From positions 3,658,001-3,722,000 of the forward strand of contig NC_003283.11 in NCBI RefSeq assembly GCF_000002985.6: DNA of 64,000 nucleotides, read 5' to 3'. The DNA is from Caenorhabditis elegans. Lineage: Eukaryota > Nematoda > Chromadorea > Rhabditida > Rhabditidae. The notes below the pieces were generated by a model that was given only the letters and a program-made list of their open reading frames with translations, was not told where the DNA came from and ran no database searches. Below are positions 10,779-22,110 of this stretch, piece by piece. The number at the start of each line of letters is the position of its first letter. Position 1 is the stretch's first letter. Both the position numbers and the translations under genes were made by a program.

Positions 10779-12500
10779 ATGAAAAAATCATCGAATAACA
10801 ATAGCATAGTGGTAGAGGTGGTTGCTGCAATAATCGTTCCCGCAGTGGTTGGAGTTGTAGCATATTTTTATGAAAAAAGGAAACCCCAATTTTCAAGTGG
10901 TAATATGACTCCAGCCGAATTTTCACCGTCATCCAGTAGTAACTCGTCTCTTAGAAGGTATGCTTTGAATTTCAGAATCCAAATATTTGAACTGCAAAAC
11001 TGAAATACTTTTTTCAAAAGATAGGGAATGCGATGAGAATTTTAATTTTTTTCAAGTTGTAAATTATTTTTAATCTAATAGTTTTGAAATTTTTTAAAAT
11101 ATAATTCCAGAATTTTCTTCAACATTCCAGAATTTTCACGATTTTTCCAAAAAGTTCTAGCACTTTCCGGAAGTTTTAAAATTTTTCAGAAGATTCTAAA
11201 AACTTCCAAAATTTAATCGAATTTCCCAGGAGGTTCTGAAGAAGATTCCAGGTTTTTCAGAAAAATTAAATTTCCCGCAAAAAATTGTTTCTTACAAAAT
11301 TAGGATTCCCCGCCAATTTTCCGCAAAGAAATTCTCGAAAGAAATCGGCGGAAATTTCAAAATTGGCATAAACGACTAGTTAATATTAGTTTAGATTATT
11401 TGCGGGAAAATATTTGAAAAACACGATGTTTCAAATCAAAAATTGAAGAAAAAACCCAGAAAATCCGATCAAATTAATTTAGAATTTCCCACCAAAAATG
11501 TTTCTCACAATCAGAACATTTGAAATTTTCGCCAAAACTGTTTTTTTTTTAGAAAATTTGAATTCCGCGCCAAAAAGATTTTTCTCAAAAAATTCATAGA
11601 ATCCGTCAAAATGTTTTTCAGAAAAATCGAAAAATCCTCCAAAATGGTTTTTCTCAGAATATTTGAATTCCCCGCCAAAATGTTTGAAATTTGTATTCCA
11701 GAGAGCCTACTTCGGAAGAGCAAATTGCATGGCGTCAAGCTGAAAATGATGTTGCTCAACAAGAGAGGTGATTTTGCGTAGTTTGTAGTGTATTCCTTTT
11801 TGTTTTTTTTTTTTTCAATTTTAAGTGTACTGAATGTGCAGCCGACATTGACCAAGGCCCGCGAAAACCCAGAATTTCAGAGATGCCGAAACCCGTAAAC
11901 TGATCCTTCTCACAATGGAGCAATCTCGTCAGCAAAGTGAAGCCATGATTTCCCAAATGAAAACTCAAACGGAAGAGTTTCAACGGATAGTTCAAGAACT
12001 GAAAGATGATGCGGATGAAAGAAGGTACTAAAGTTCTGAAGATTTTTTTCCCATGAACCGTAAAATTTAGAAACCGGGCTCAAACCAGCTTGGACAATTC
12101 GGAGTATGAAACCCTGGTACAACAACGTCAAAAACTGATCGAAAATTCTGAAAAAAGCCAGCAGGAAACCAAGGAGCAATTGGAAAAAATCGTGGAGCTG
12201 CAAAGAAAATCTTGTGATCAAAACAAAGAAAAATTCACAGCTCTGGAATTGCAGTTGCAAGAAACTAATGAGAGAATGCAGAAACAATTAGATGGTAAGT
12301 TTTCGTAGTTTGTAGTCTGTTGTTATTTCTGACAAGTATTTTTTTCAGAATTAAACGCCAAGTTTGAGGATGTGAACAGGAAATTGCAAAAGGCAAGTGA
12401 TTGTAACGCTGACACGGAAAAAGAAAATGAAGAAGGAGTCAGTGATAATGGAACCGATGATTCCTGGGATGTTGTCACTGTGCAAAGATCGAGTCTTTGA
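10779..12500 (+). CDS. single-pass membrane coiled-coil protein with LIR-like tail, 254 aa, function unknown
   Basis: Exons 10779-10957, 11702-11767, 11881-12024, 12071-12294 and 12349-12500; all phases agree. Residues about 10-30 form one membrane segment (VVEVVAAIIVPAVVGVVAYF) followed by YEKRK, so the bulk is probably cytosolic. Residues about 75-205 are Gln/Glu/Lys-rich with heptad spacing (coiled coil). The acidic C-terminus contains DDSWDVV, which fits the LC3-interacting-region pattern with W near residue 244. AATAAA lies at 12532. The start follows a consensus acceptor, suggesting trans-splicing. It resembles the next genes in composition and exon style, but has a membrane anchor instead of the MGxxxS start. 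I do not recognise the family. Confidence 0.75.
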
Positions 12501-12531
12501 GATTTTTCTGGAAAATATTTCTAAATTTCGG

Positions 12532-12537
12532 AATAAA
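12532..12537 (+). terminator. poly(A) signal of the membrane coiled-coil gene
   Basis: AATAAA 32 bases past the stop codon at 12498-12500. Confidence 0.75.
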
Positions 12538-12649
12538 TATATTTATTGAACATGTTTAGATGGATCCTGTACAAAAATAAAATTAATATTTTGCATGCGG
12601 AATAACGTCAAAGAGAAACATTTTTCAATAAGTTAGAGTTAGTTGCCTT

Positions 12650-12840
12650 TTTATTTCCCCTTCCTTGTCGTTATTTTCTCTACATCACATTACTGTTATC
12701 TTTAACTTTCAGTCGGTATTTCTCTTGCTCACCTCTATTTTTGAACCATATTGATGTGTGTTTCTGACATTAAAACTTTCCTTCTCACTTTCGCATTAAA
12801 ACATTTTTTCAAAGAACCTTTTGTATTTCAAATGTGAAAC
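12650..12840 (+). promoter_or_regulatory. duplicated upstream region of the acylated coiled-coil family, copy 1
   Basis: About 190 bp that aligns closely with 15195-15379. Shared words include CGTTATTTTCTCTAC, ACTTTCAGTCGGTATTTC and CTTGCTCACCTCTATTTTTG. The ACTTTCAG may be a trans-splice acceptor used by both copies. Confidence 0.6.
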
Positions 12841-13209
12841 ATGGGTTCACGAATCTCGATCAATACCCCATGTCCATGTTTTCCCCGGGAACGTAGTCAT
12901 AGGAAGAACTCAAGTTATGGGTAAGTAAATTTTAACATTTTTCATTATACATATCGTTGGCAGGCAAAAAAAGCCCATCGCAATAGAAAAATTGAACTTG
13001 ATGAACAAAGGGAAGATTCAATGTTTCATTAAGTAGAGTATATTTTTATTGATCATTGTTTCTTTTTCAGAGCTAAGTTTGAGCAACAACAAAGGCTACA
13101 AAGAATTATTCAAGAGTCAAACGATCGAAATAACGTAATTGTCCGGCAAATTGTCCAGCAAAATCAGGAATTTAGGCAGTTAGTTAAATACTATCATACA
13201 ATACCATAA
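12841..13209 (+). pseudogene. decayed paralogue of the acylated coiled-coil gene
   Basis: The first exon (12841-12920) starts MGSRIS and has a CPCF cluster, matching the dual-acylation N-terminus of the intact gene at 15380. The next homologous stretch (about 12964-13011, HRNRKIELDEQR) is out of phase with exon 1. It ends CAAAG followed by GG, where the intact copy has CAAAG followed by GT, so the splice donor is lost. A third stretch (13072-13209, AKFEQQQRLQRIIQESN) is still open and ends at a TAA, with AATAAA at 13269. It is either a pseudogene or encodes only a short acylated peptide. Confidence 0.6.
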
Positions 13210-13609
13210 CCGTTGTTGATGACGCTCAAGTAACTTATGAGATAGAAAAACTAAAGCATTACAATATTAATAAACATATCAAGAGCTCTTTCTCATTAGT
13301 TGACCACTTTGCTGCACCTCTACTTCTAAGATTTAACGCGAGCAAAAATTTGGGCCATTCACGTTTTATTCGAAATATCTAACCAGAAATACTATTAAAT
13401 AAGTAATCAGATGAAAAAATGAACAAGATTACGAAGTTTTCTGAAAAGGTAGTATTTAAACAACTAAAGTAGTATTTTAGCAATAGTATTTTTAACACAT
13501 GGTAGTATTTGAGTATTTTCACCCCCCCTTACCTGAACGTGTTCTGGATAGCAGGTACACTTTCCAATTTTGAAATTGGTTTTTTTAATTGTCAAAATTT
13601 TACTTTCAG

Positions 13610-14012
13610 AGAGAAGGAAAACAACCTCAAAGCAGTTGAGCAGAGGTATAATTTTTTTTCAATTTTTTGGAGAACATTGTAGTTTGTAGCTTGATATTTG
13701 TAATTTAACATCTAGAATTTTTAAACTTCAACATTTAAATTACAGCAAAGAAGATGAACATCAACGTAATATTGACAGAATCTTAAAAGAATCTAAAGAA
13801 AAAAACAAAGCTGCGCTGCTGCAAGTTTCTCAACAAATTCAGGAAGAAAATTCGATACGACGCAGGAAAAACATCGGTATTTTGGGGATTTTTTTAACTT
13901 AAAATGTTCGAATATTTCAGAGAAAAAAGCAGAGATTGAGAAATTGAAAATACAATCAAAATTGGATCACGAGAAAAAAGACCGAGAGCCGAACTATACG
14001 AGAAATATCTGA
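13610..14012 (+). pseudogene. second partial, frameshifted copy of the coiled-coil exons
   Basis: Three phase-compatible exon remnants: 13610-13645, 13746-13876 and 13921-14012. The middle one is 131 nt, exactly the length of the homologous exon 16746-16876 of the intact gene. In the last one the frame KAEIEKLKIQSKLDHEKKDRE runs into a stop (TGA at 14010). A one-base change of frame would continue into ELYEKYLKKTENVKN, so it looks frameshifted. No first exon with the MGxxxS start is present for this copy. Confidence 0.55.
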
Positions 14013-14101
14013 AAAAGACTGAAAATGTCAAGAACTTGCAAGTAGGGGTTTGTTTCTCGTTCGAAAAATCTGAATTTTTCCGAGTTTCAGACCAAATGAA
14101 C

Positions 14102-14290
14102 CCGAATCAGTGGATAATTTTTTCTGTATTATTAACACTTCTTTGTATTTTATCTCATAACTTTCTATTGTTACAATGTACTGTTGAAGCGAAAAACATT
14201 TTTATGAGTGATTTCAATAAAAAAAAAAGATTGCCAAAACTCGATCTAAAACTTGGAGTTCAGAAAATAAAATTCGTATCTGAAAAATAA
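14102..14290 (+). CDS. possible remnant exon with one hydrophobic segment
   Basis: Behind an acceptor-like GAGTTTCAG lies an open frame reading NPNQWIIFSVLLTLLCILSHN and then a basic stretch, which resembles a membrane anchor. It follows the frameshifted coiled-coil remnants directly and may be their former 3' exon or noise. AATAAA occurs at about 14216, inside the frame. Confidence 0.2.
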   Translation, partial: PNQWIIFSVLLTLLCILSHNFLLLQCTVEAKNIFMSDFNKKKRLPKLDLKLGVQKIKFVSEK

Positions 14291-14559
14291 TTTTAAAGTT
14301 TGATAGTTAGATTGGCAGAGCATTTAGAACGGCAATAAAATCGTTTAAAGGAAGACCAATTGTTCGAACGATTTTGAACGTATAGACTTAAAATGGGCTT
14401 AAATGAACGAATTTCATAATGAAACGTCTAGTTTTCAAAAAATTTTTATTGTGGTTCAAAATTTCGAAAAAAATTGCATTGATTTCAGCTGAAATGTCGA
14501 ATTTTTTACCATTTTTCCGTGTTACATCTGTCCGAAGTTGACTTTTTCGGAATCATCAT

Positions 14560-14710
14560 CTTTTATTATATTGGTAGTTTATCTCATTTAATTTTGTTGA
14601 TTCGTATATTTTAAGGCAATAGGTAACCAAAAATCATCGAAATTGGTTACCTATCGCCTTTAAAAATATCTTAATCAATGGCATTAAATGAAATAAACTA
14701 CCAAAATATG
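14560..14710. repeat. near-perfect 145-bp palindrome
   Basis: TTGGTAGTTTATCTCATTTA at the left is mirrored by TAAATGAAATAAACTACCAA at the right. Around the centre, GGCAATAGGTAACCAA faces TTGGTTACCTATCGCC across 12 bases. It lies in the spacer upstream of the intact coiled-coil gene and is probably a small foldback element. Confidence 0.75.
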
Positions 14711-15194
14711 CAATAAAGAATGAATATTCCAAAAAAAAGTGGGCAAACATCAAGATTTTAGCTAAAATTAGTGTAATTTTTTCAAAATTTTGCACCGCCA
14801 TAAAAAAAAATTTTGAAAATTTTTTAGAAGTTTGATAGTTGGGTGTACGTTGAAAACCAACTGAAATAAGTAATTTTTAGACGCAAATATTTCAAGTTAT
14901 AGATGTCCCCGGCAAAAATGGTCTCTTACGTTCGAAAAGTACATAATATCAGCTATCGAATGACACTAAATTTGTTTTAAAATTTTAAACCCTCTGTATG
15001 CACGTAATTCCCTAGTAAGAAATTTAATGAAAAATTTTCAGATGGAGATTTTAGGTGAATTTGAGTTTTGTGTCGAAAATTTCTGTTATAATGCCAAGAA
15101 TGTTATGTTTCAAAATCCGAAGAAATCTTGTACTTTTTCCTTGTAAAACACTGTAACATTTTTCAATGTGTTTACGTTTTTTCAAGTACACCGT

Positions 15195-15379
15195 GTTATT
15201 TTTTTTCCCCTTCCTCATCGTTATTTTCTCTACGTCACATTTCTCTTATCTATGACTTTCAGTCGGTATTTCTCTTGCTCACCTCTATTTTTGGACAACA
15301 TGTTTCTGACATTCCAACTTTCCTATTCACTTTTGCATTAAAACATTTGTTCAACAATTCTTTTATTTGAAAACTGAAA
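15195..15379 (+). promoter_or_regulatory. duplicated upstream region of the acylated coiled-coil family, copy 2
   Basis: Counterpart of 12650-12840 directly ahead of the intact gene. Retention of the pyrimidine-rich CTTTCAG word and the AACTTTCCT...TTGCATTAAAACA block suggests that 5' control sequence was duplicated together with the coding part. Confidence 0.6.
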
Positions 15380-18300
15380 ATGGGTGCACTATTCTCGTAC
15401 TGTTGTCCTTGTTGTTGCTCCCGGGAACCTAACAATAGGGAGAACTCAAATTATGGGTAAGTATTTTGCATGATTTTTTTTCTTCAAATATATACACAAC
15501 TATGGAGTTTCAATATCTATAGCAGGCAAAAAATACTTATGTCTGCCTACTTGCCTACATTCCTACATTGTAAAAAATCATTACAGCCTAGATTCAGAAA
15601 AAACTCATAGTTTATCAAAAAAAAAAACCTCTCACACTTCAGAGTCACAGATTCAACTTCACGCTATCGCGGTAATATACAGTAAGCTGATTTGATCTTG
15701 AAACTTCAAAACACAAAAATTATTGCAGAGATACAGAAGCTCAGTATGGAAGTTCCAGAAACACGTCGCTTGAAATTACATCGAGTGAACCGCCAAGAAA
15801 TCATTAAGTTTTTCAAATTAAAAAAATTTTTAGGATATTTCATTATTACCTCTACTCGACTTGTAGTACTTTAAACTAGCAAGACTATACCTATTTCAGT
15901 TGTTGAATTTCAGATATGTTTCAAATGATTATACCAATCCTGGTCGAACCTACGAGCACAATCAACAATCAGTGTGAGTTGGCGCTTATGCAATTAATTT
16001 GGGATGTGCGCTTTCACATCAAATTTTGCATAAAATTTTACGTTAAACTCTTTTTATTTCGGAATTTCTAATTCGAAACTTTCAGAAACAGTACAGTCTC
16101 ACTTTATTCCCCATATCTTAACCTGCCTTCCGGCAACAATTACAGTAATCAGGATTATCACAGGTTTGTCTAAATCGACAGATGTTCTTAAAGGTGGAGT
16201 CGCGCCAGTGGGGATTTGGTCACTCATAATGATCCAAAACAACCAAATATCATAATAAAATACTCCAAAAAATTTTTAGATTTTTCATAATCTCCGGTCA
16301 AAGTTTTGGCAAATTGCCAAAATTTTGGAAAATATGAGCTTTTGAGGAAATTTAAAGCAATGTCGCATGTTTTGACCCCCTCAATGTTTTAATACAAATA
16401 ATTTGAACAAAATGAAAACATAAAAAATGTAGAAAAATTTTTTTTTGGTCGTTTTCCAAAATTATTAGTGGCAAAAACTGAGTAATTGCCACTTTTTGAC
16501 AGTAAATAAAAAATTTTCAAAATTTTTTTGAAAAGTTTTATAATGATATTTGGTCATTTTGTGACCAAATGAGTGGTTTTTGACAATTTCGCTGCTGGCG
16601 CTAGCTCACCTTTAATGTTATTTTTTATTATTCTCAGCCAGCAAATCGCCAATCGCAAAACACAACGTGAACTTGATGAACAAAGGTAAGATCCAATTTT
16701 ACATTAAGTAGAGTGTACTTTTATTGATCAACATAACCTTTGTAGAAAAGAGTTTGAGCATCAACAGAAGCTACAGAGAATGCAGCAAGAGTCAAGAATC
16801 AAGCAAGAGGAAGCGTTTCGACAAATTACTCAGCAAAATCAAGACTTTGAATTGAGAAGGCAGCGGAAACAAAATGGTATATTGTTGCTAAACTTTCTCG
16901 AGCAAATGACTTTACGCGGGAATTCAAATTTTGTTTTTTATGTATATTAGCTTTTAATTATTATTATTATTGGAACTTTTCATATATTCGTACGTACGTT
17001 TTCAAACAAAAAAAAATATTGAGTTTTTTAGGTAAAAATTATTTTTTCGAATATCTAAAAAAGGCGCGGCAATTCAATTTTAAGGGATTTTTAAGCCAGT
17101 TCATATTCTCCAATTTAGAAAAGATATAAATAATCATTACATTTTCTAACAAAATTTTCATCGCCGCTAAAACATCAAAAACCTTAAAATTTTAGAACAA
17201 GAAGCCAGACTTGAAGAATTACGTCGGAGTGCGAAAATTGAAAATGATAGAAAAAATCGAGAGGACGAATTGGCGATCGAGACAATGAAATTCGAGAATT
17301 CACAGCGAAACACTGAAGTTTATAGTCCGTAAGTTTTACTCTCGTAAAAAATGCTCATGGGGTAACTGAAGATCTGATGATCTGAATTTTCATTTTACTA
17401 CCTTACATTTCAGATACCTTGATAGTTTGAAAGAGAAGAGCCTAAAGCAAGACGAACAATTCCGTAATAATAAAATACGCTTCAAAAATGAGGAAATGGA
17501 TCGAACACTGTAAATTTTACTCAGCGAAATTTCTGAAACGATCCATAAAAGAATTCCAGAAAATATCAGCAAGCCCAAGAAGAGCATACCCTCCGCCGCC
17601 AGAAAATCGATGAGGAATTTGAGGAAAAATGTCAGAAATTGAATGAGGAAGCACAGCAAAGACAGAGGGAAATGAATCGGCAATTTGAAGAAATTAAGAA
17701 AATTATGCAGATGAGAGTTTGGAATGATACAATTGAAAGAAATTGGACGAATAGGTTGAATGAAGCAAGGTTGGTTTTTTCTGGCAGGCATTACTGTAGA
17801 GTCCTGGGTGTTTTTCCGGAATAAAAAAATTATTTAGAAGTCTTCTTTTATCAGGAAAAAAAATTCAATCAAACAAAATGTGTATTTCCAACATGAGCAC
17901 AAAAATATCGTTACCAGGTCTTTTCTTTTGAAACAAACTTTTATTTTGATTTTTTTTTTTGAAAATTGAAGAACTAAATATTTTAGTGTTCCGATTATTG
18001 AAAAATCAGAAAAAAATAATTAATGATATATTATATTTTGCTGGGTAGTAAAAGAGCTTTTTCAAGTAGGCATGTCATATTAGAGTGTAGTAAAGAACTG
18101 GAAAAATTCTCCAGTCCTCAACTTTTTCCACAAATTCAGGTCTGCCAATAAAGACTCGCAGATATTGGAGCACCGGTGCCTGGTCTCCAGTCCACGACCT
18201 ACAGATATAGAAGAATGGAAGCACGTTCTGCAAATTTTGCTAAAAAATATGGAAAATGAATCTTCAAATATGTCGGTGATGTATGATAACACCAACAAAT

Positions 18301-18632
18301 CGTTTTTACTTGATATTCAGGTTAGTATTAGTTTTTTGTGTGTGACTTTTTTTTGGTTCCGTAAAATTCTTCCGTAAAATTCGAAATTTTGCAATTTTGG
18401 GGGTAATCATGTACCATATATATATTTCACGAGCAATTTCCCTTTTCAGAAAGCGGTCGACGAGATTTCTTTTTCATGTGCTTGTTTGCTGAGAGAGCTC
18501 GATCATGGAGCAAACTTGACGAAGCTGACAAATTTAACTGGAAAATTGAACAGAGCTTGCATGAATATTCCGACGCTAGCCGAGCTGAAACGAAACTACT
18601 ACGCTGAAATGCAAAATAACTCTCAATTGTGA
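15380..18632 (+). CDS. predicted N-myristoylated and palmitoylated coiled-coil protein, 398 aa, function unknown
   Basis: Ten phase-compatible exons: 15380-15456, 15914-15973, 16086-16163, 16638-16685, 16746-16876, 17196-17328, 17414-17509, 17560-17769, 18140-18320 and 18450-18632; 399 codons including the stop. The N-terminus MGALFSYCCPCCC has Gly2 and Ser6 for N-myristoylation and five close cysteines for palmitoylation, so membrane attachment is likely. Residues about 25-70 are Asn/Tyr-rich. Residues about 70-275 are Gln/Glu/Arg/Lys-rich with heptad character (long coiled coil). The last roughly 120 residues (for example EEWKHVLQILLKN, ISFSCACLLRELDHG) look globular and helical. AATAAA at 18673. 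Intron 3 carries a MITE. I do not recognise a named family; a membrane-linked scaffold is an inference from structure only. Confidence 0.8.
16188..16615. mobile_element. MITE-like foldback element with TTAAAGGTG ends, in an intron
   Basis: The left end TTAAAGGTGGAGTCGCGCCA faces the right end, whose reverse complement is TTAAAGGTGAGCTAGCGCCA. Inner arms share CCAAATATCATAATAAAA and ATAATGATATTTGGTCA. No coding capacity. It fills most of the intron between exons 3 and 4 of the coiled-coil gene. A relative lies at about 62820-63230. Confidence 0.75.
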
Positions 18633-18672
18633 ATTTTTCAACTTCTCTGAATCAATTTTGTGCGAAAATTTT

Positions 18673-18678
18673 AATAAA
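18673..18678 (+). terminator. poly(A) signal of the acylated coiled-coil gene
   Basis: AATAAA 41 bases past the stop at 18630-18632. Confidence 0.7.
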
Positions 18679-20684
18679 AACTTAAAGTAGAATTATTTTC
18701 CTTAAACAATAACAGTAAAAAGGTTTGGAGATTTTTACATGTTTTAAAATTATTTTTGAACATTTGCAATAAATTTCTAATAAAGTCTATAACTTTTTGA
18801 ATTACTGAATGGTTCTTGAAAAGTAGAAAAATTCTATAAACTCTATAAACTTTTTACAATTATTCGGCCATTAATACCCATCTCTTTGTTGTTTGAAAAA
18901 AAAATTCCTACGGACTTTTATCATTTTTTCAAAAAATGATGTTGAAAATTAATAATTGGATGCTGATCTAAGGTGCCGGTTTTCCAATTTTCCAATTTTT
19001 TCGACTTAAAAAATTGAATGTTCATAAAATAACTTGCAATTTTGGCTTTTTTTTTTTGAAGAAAATTATGCTTTTTCACAAGATTTTTCACATCAAAGAA
19101 AAAATTTATTTATAAAAATAAACAGAATTTTTACGGCAAAGGAAATAGGTTTCAAGACCAGATATGTTTGCCTAATATGCGCACAGGCAGGCAATTTCGT
19201 GTGCATGGAAGCTCAACCACACGATAACGATCATCAGAAATTCCCCGAACTGAAAAATTTGCATAAAAATAAATCTCCATCATTGAATTAATCTCCCACT
19301 AAACATTTCACAGCTGCTCTCTCTTTCCCCATTTCCCCCACCCACAAAGTGTGTGTGTCAAAATGTGTTTCAAAAAGTGACCAGATCAGTCAAAAAGTGT
19401 CACATGAATATCATCTGCCAGAGTGGTCCTCTTCCGCTGTGTGTGTGTGTTGGTGGAGGAGAAAGGGGCCCCATAAAATTCAGAATGTGGATGGACATCT
19501 GTCTTTTTGACCTACACCCGGTTGTTTCCCATCTAGATTCAGGGGGAACCCCCCTCTACTATTATCTTGTTCAATGTGACTATTAACGTCGTTTAAATCG
19601 ATGGGATTTGCCATCCAATCTGGATATTCTCCAATTTTCTGATCATTCTTTGGTTTTTATGGAAGATGGCTAGTTTCGTAATACACAGTTAATTCAAAAG
19701 TAGTCTATGAGGTGTCACAAAAAATTACCAATGTGTCCGTTGTTTGATAGCTTCTGAAAATTGAAAACGGAAAATGTTCCGATTTTTGGATTCTTGGGAG
19801 AAGCCCAATTTTTAAATAATTTTCTACTATTTCTCGATTTTTTAAACGTTGTTTTTTTCTATTTCTGGAATTTTTCAACTATTCGATTTTCTGCAAAATC
19901 TGAAAATTTTTTTTTCGGATTTTTCGGTTCCCTCGAAAAAATTCCAAATTTTAAATAATTTCCTGCCATTTCTTTATTTTTTAAAAATTAGTTTCTCCGT
20001 CTTCACATAAAAATCATAATATTTTGGATGAATCAAAAGAAAATTAAATTTTTTTTGGCATTTTTCTGTAGATCTTAATACAATTTTTCTATTTTTTACC
20101 CGATTTTTCTTGACTAAAAAAATCAAAAATTCGAACATTTTTCGACGACAGCCTTTATCAAAAAAAAACTTTTTTCCGTTTTGAAAAACTCGACAAAAAT
20201 AATGATTTTTTTCAAAGTTTCTCCTTGGCATTAGAAACCAAGCAGACGTAGACCAACATGGAGGCAGGCAAGCAGGCAGGCATGTTTTAACAGTTTAAAC
20301 TCTTTTTTTTCAATTTCCCTAACTACTCTAACTAAAATAACATCTGGACTTTTATGATAATCACATCGTAAATCCAAACCACTCGAGTCAAGAAAAACGA
20401 ACTCACTTTTTTTCCAACATTCCTCTCACACTTTTATGTGCCAACACTAATTGTGTTGTCTGACGAGAGATGCTCACAAGTTTTTGACTCTTTGCAAACT
20501 TTGCTAATGCTTTAAATTTCCGTAAATATTTCAAAAAAAAAATCAGGCAGGCAGAAAGTAGGCACACGAGCCTGTCTACCATGAAAACCTTAAAATTGTG
20601 GAAGAAAACCCAAAAAAAAATCATAAAATCCAAGTCTTTGTGCATAATCTTCTTGTTTCAATTATCTCCAAAATAGTAACTGCT

Positions 20685-20765
20685 TGACCAATCAGCCATT
20701 TGCCCCGCCCATTTTGTGACCAATCAAATGTGCGTGGACGCTGATTGGTTCAAAAGAACACTCAC
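20685..20765. repeat. ACCAATCAGC / GCTGATTGGT palindrome
   Basis: TGACCAATCAGCCATTTGCC is followed by CGCTGATTGGTTC in inverted orientation, with CCCGCCCATTTTGTGACCAA between. It shares CCAAT and CCGCCC words with the triplicated repeat in lin-40. Confidence 0.6.
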
Positions 20766-21624
20766 TTTCAACTAGTATAACATAATCCTCAAGTGTACCT
20801 ACATTCATCAAAAACATGCAAAGGTCAAAAGCCAGTTTTTCGAATAAATCGGCTTGTTCTCTATCCTTCGTGCTCCGCCGCGGAGCTTTTGACTCCTTCG
20901 ATGTTTTCTTATCTTATCATCTCCACTTTTATCGATGTCTGACCTTCGACATCCGGTTGATTTTGAAGATAGAGAGAGAAACATTAGAAAATGACAATTG
21001 GTTGGGGTCCGCGCTTTTTTTCCCCATCGCTCGTTGTATCACTGGGAGATTTTTTGATTTTATTGGATATATTGAAAATATATATATGTTTTAGTGTAGG
21101 TATTAAAAATATTTTGATTTTTTTTTCATTTGAAATATTTTTTCTCGGTTTTATTCTATATTTTCCCTTTTTCGACTTGCTTTACTTCGAAAGGTTATAT
21201 CGCGGTTCGTTTTGTAGATACAAAAATTTGCTAAACAGCAAAAATGTAGAAAAATATACGAAAAATGTTTTTGCAGTTGACAACTTTTTGTAAAAATTGA
21301 AAACAGTCGAGATATGAGCTGCCAAAGTTGAACAACTATTTTTTGCCGATTAGTCGTCAAATTAATGTTTTATTTTGTATTTTTACAAATTAGTTTGTTG
21401 TTTTCTGTTCTAGATGACAACAAAAAGTTTTGATATACTCAATATAGCAGCTTAAAAAATGTTTTTAAAAAATTTTCAATTTTTTTTTCGATTTCCAAAA
21501 AAAAAAAAAGAGAAATTACGAAAAAATTCGAATTACCTAAAAATCGATAGTTGTTTTTTAATTTTGCAGAGAAAAATGGCTAGAAATATAATTTGAAAAA
21601 AATATATCTTTTTAAAATATTTTT

Positions 21625-22110
21625 TTTCGGCCAATCGGCATATCGCCAAATTGCTAGAATTGAAATTTTCCAGCAAATTGGCAAATCGGCAAATTGTCGG
21701 AATTAAAATTTCCAGCAAATCGGCATATCGGTAAATTGCTGGAATCGCAAATTTCCAGAATATCGGCAAGTCAGTGATTTGCCGGAATTGAGATTTCCAG
21801 CAAATCGGCAAATCAGCGAATTGCCGGAATTGAGATTTCCAGCAAATTGCCGAAATCGAAAATTTCCGTCAAATTGGCAATTTGCTGAATTTTCCGGAAA
21901 GCATTTTAATCGGCAAAATTATACGCATCCTAGAAGTGTAAAAATTATCACTCTAAATAAAAAAATCTCTCTGAACATTTCCGGCAAATCTGATATCCGG
22001 CAAACGGCAAATAGGCAAATTGCCGGAATTAAAAATTTCCGGCAAACTGGCAAACCGACAAACTGCCGGAATTGAAAATTTCCGGCAAATCGGCAGTTTG
22101 CCCCCGTGCC
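21625..22110. repeat. GCCGG-rich dispersed repeat, copy 2
   Basis: More than a dozen alternating ATTTCCAGCAAATCGGC and TTGCCGGAATTGA words flank a unique centre (ATTATACGCATCCTAGAAG). Confidence 0.8.
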
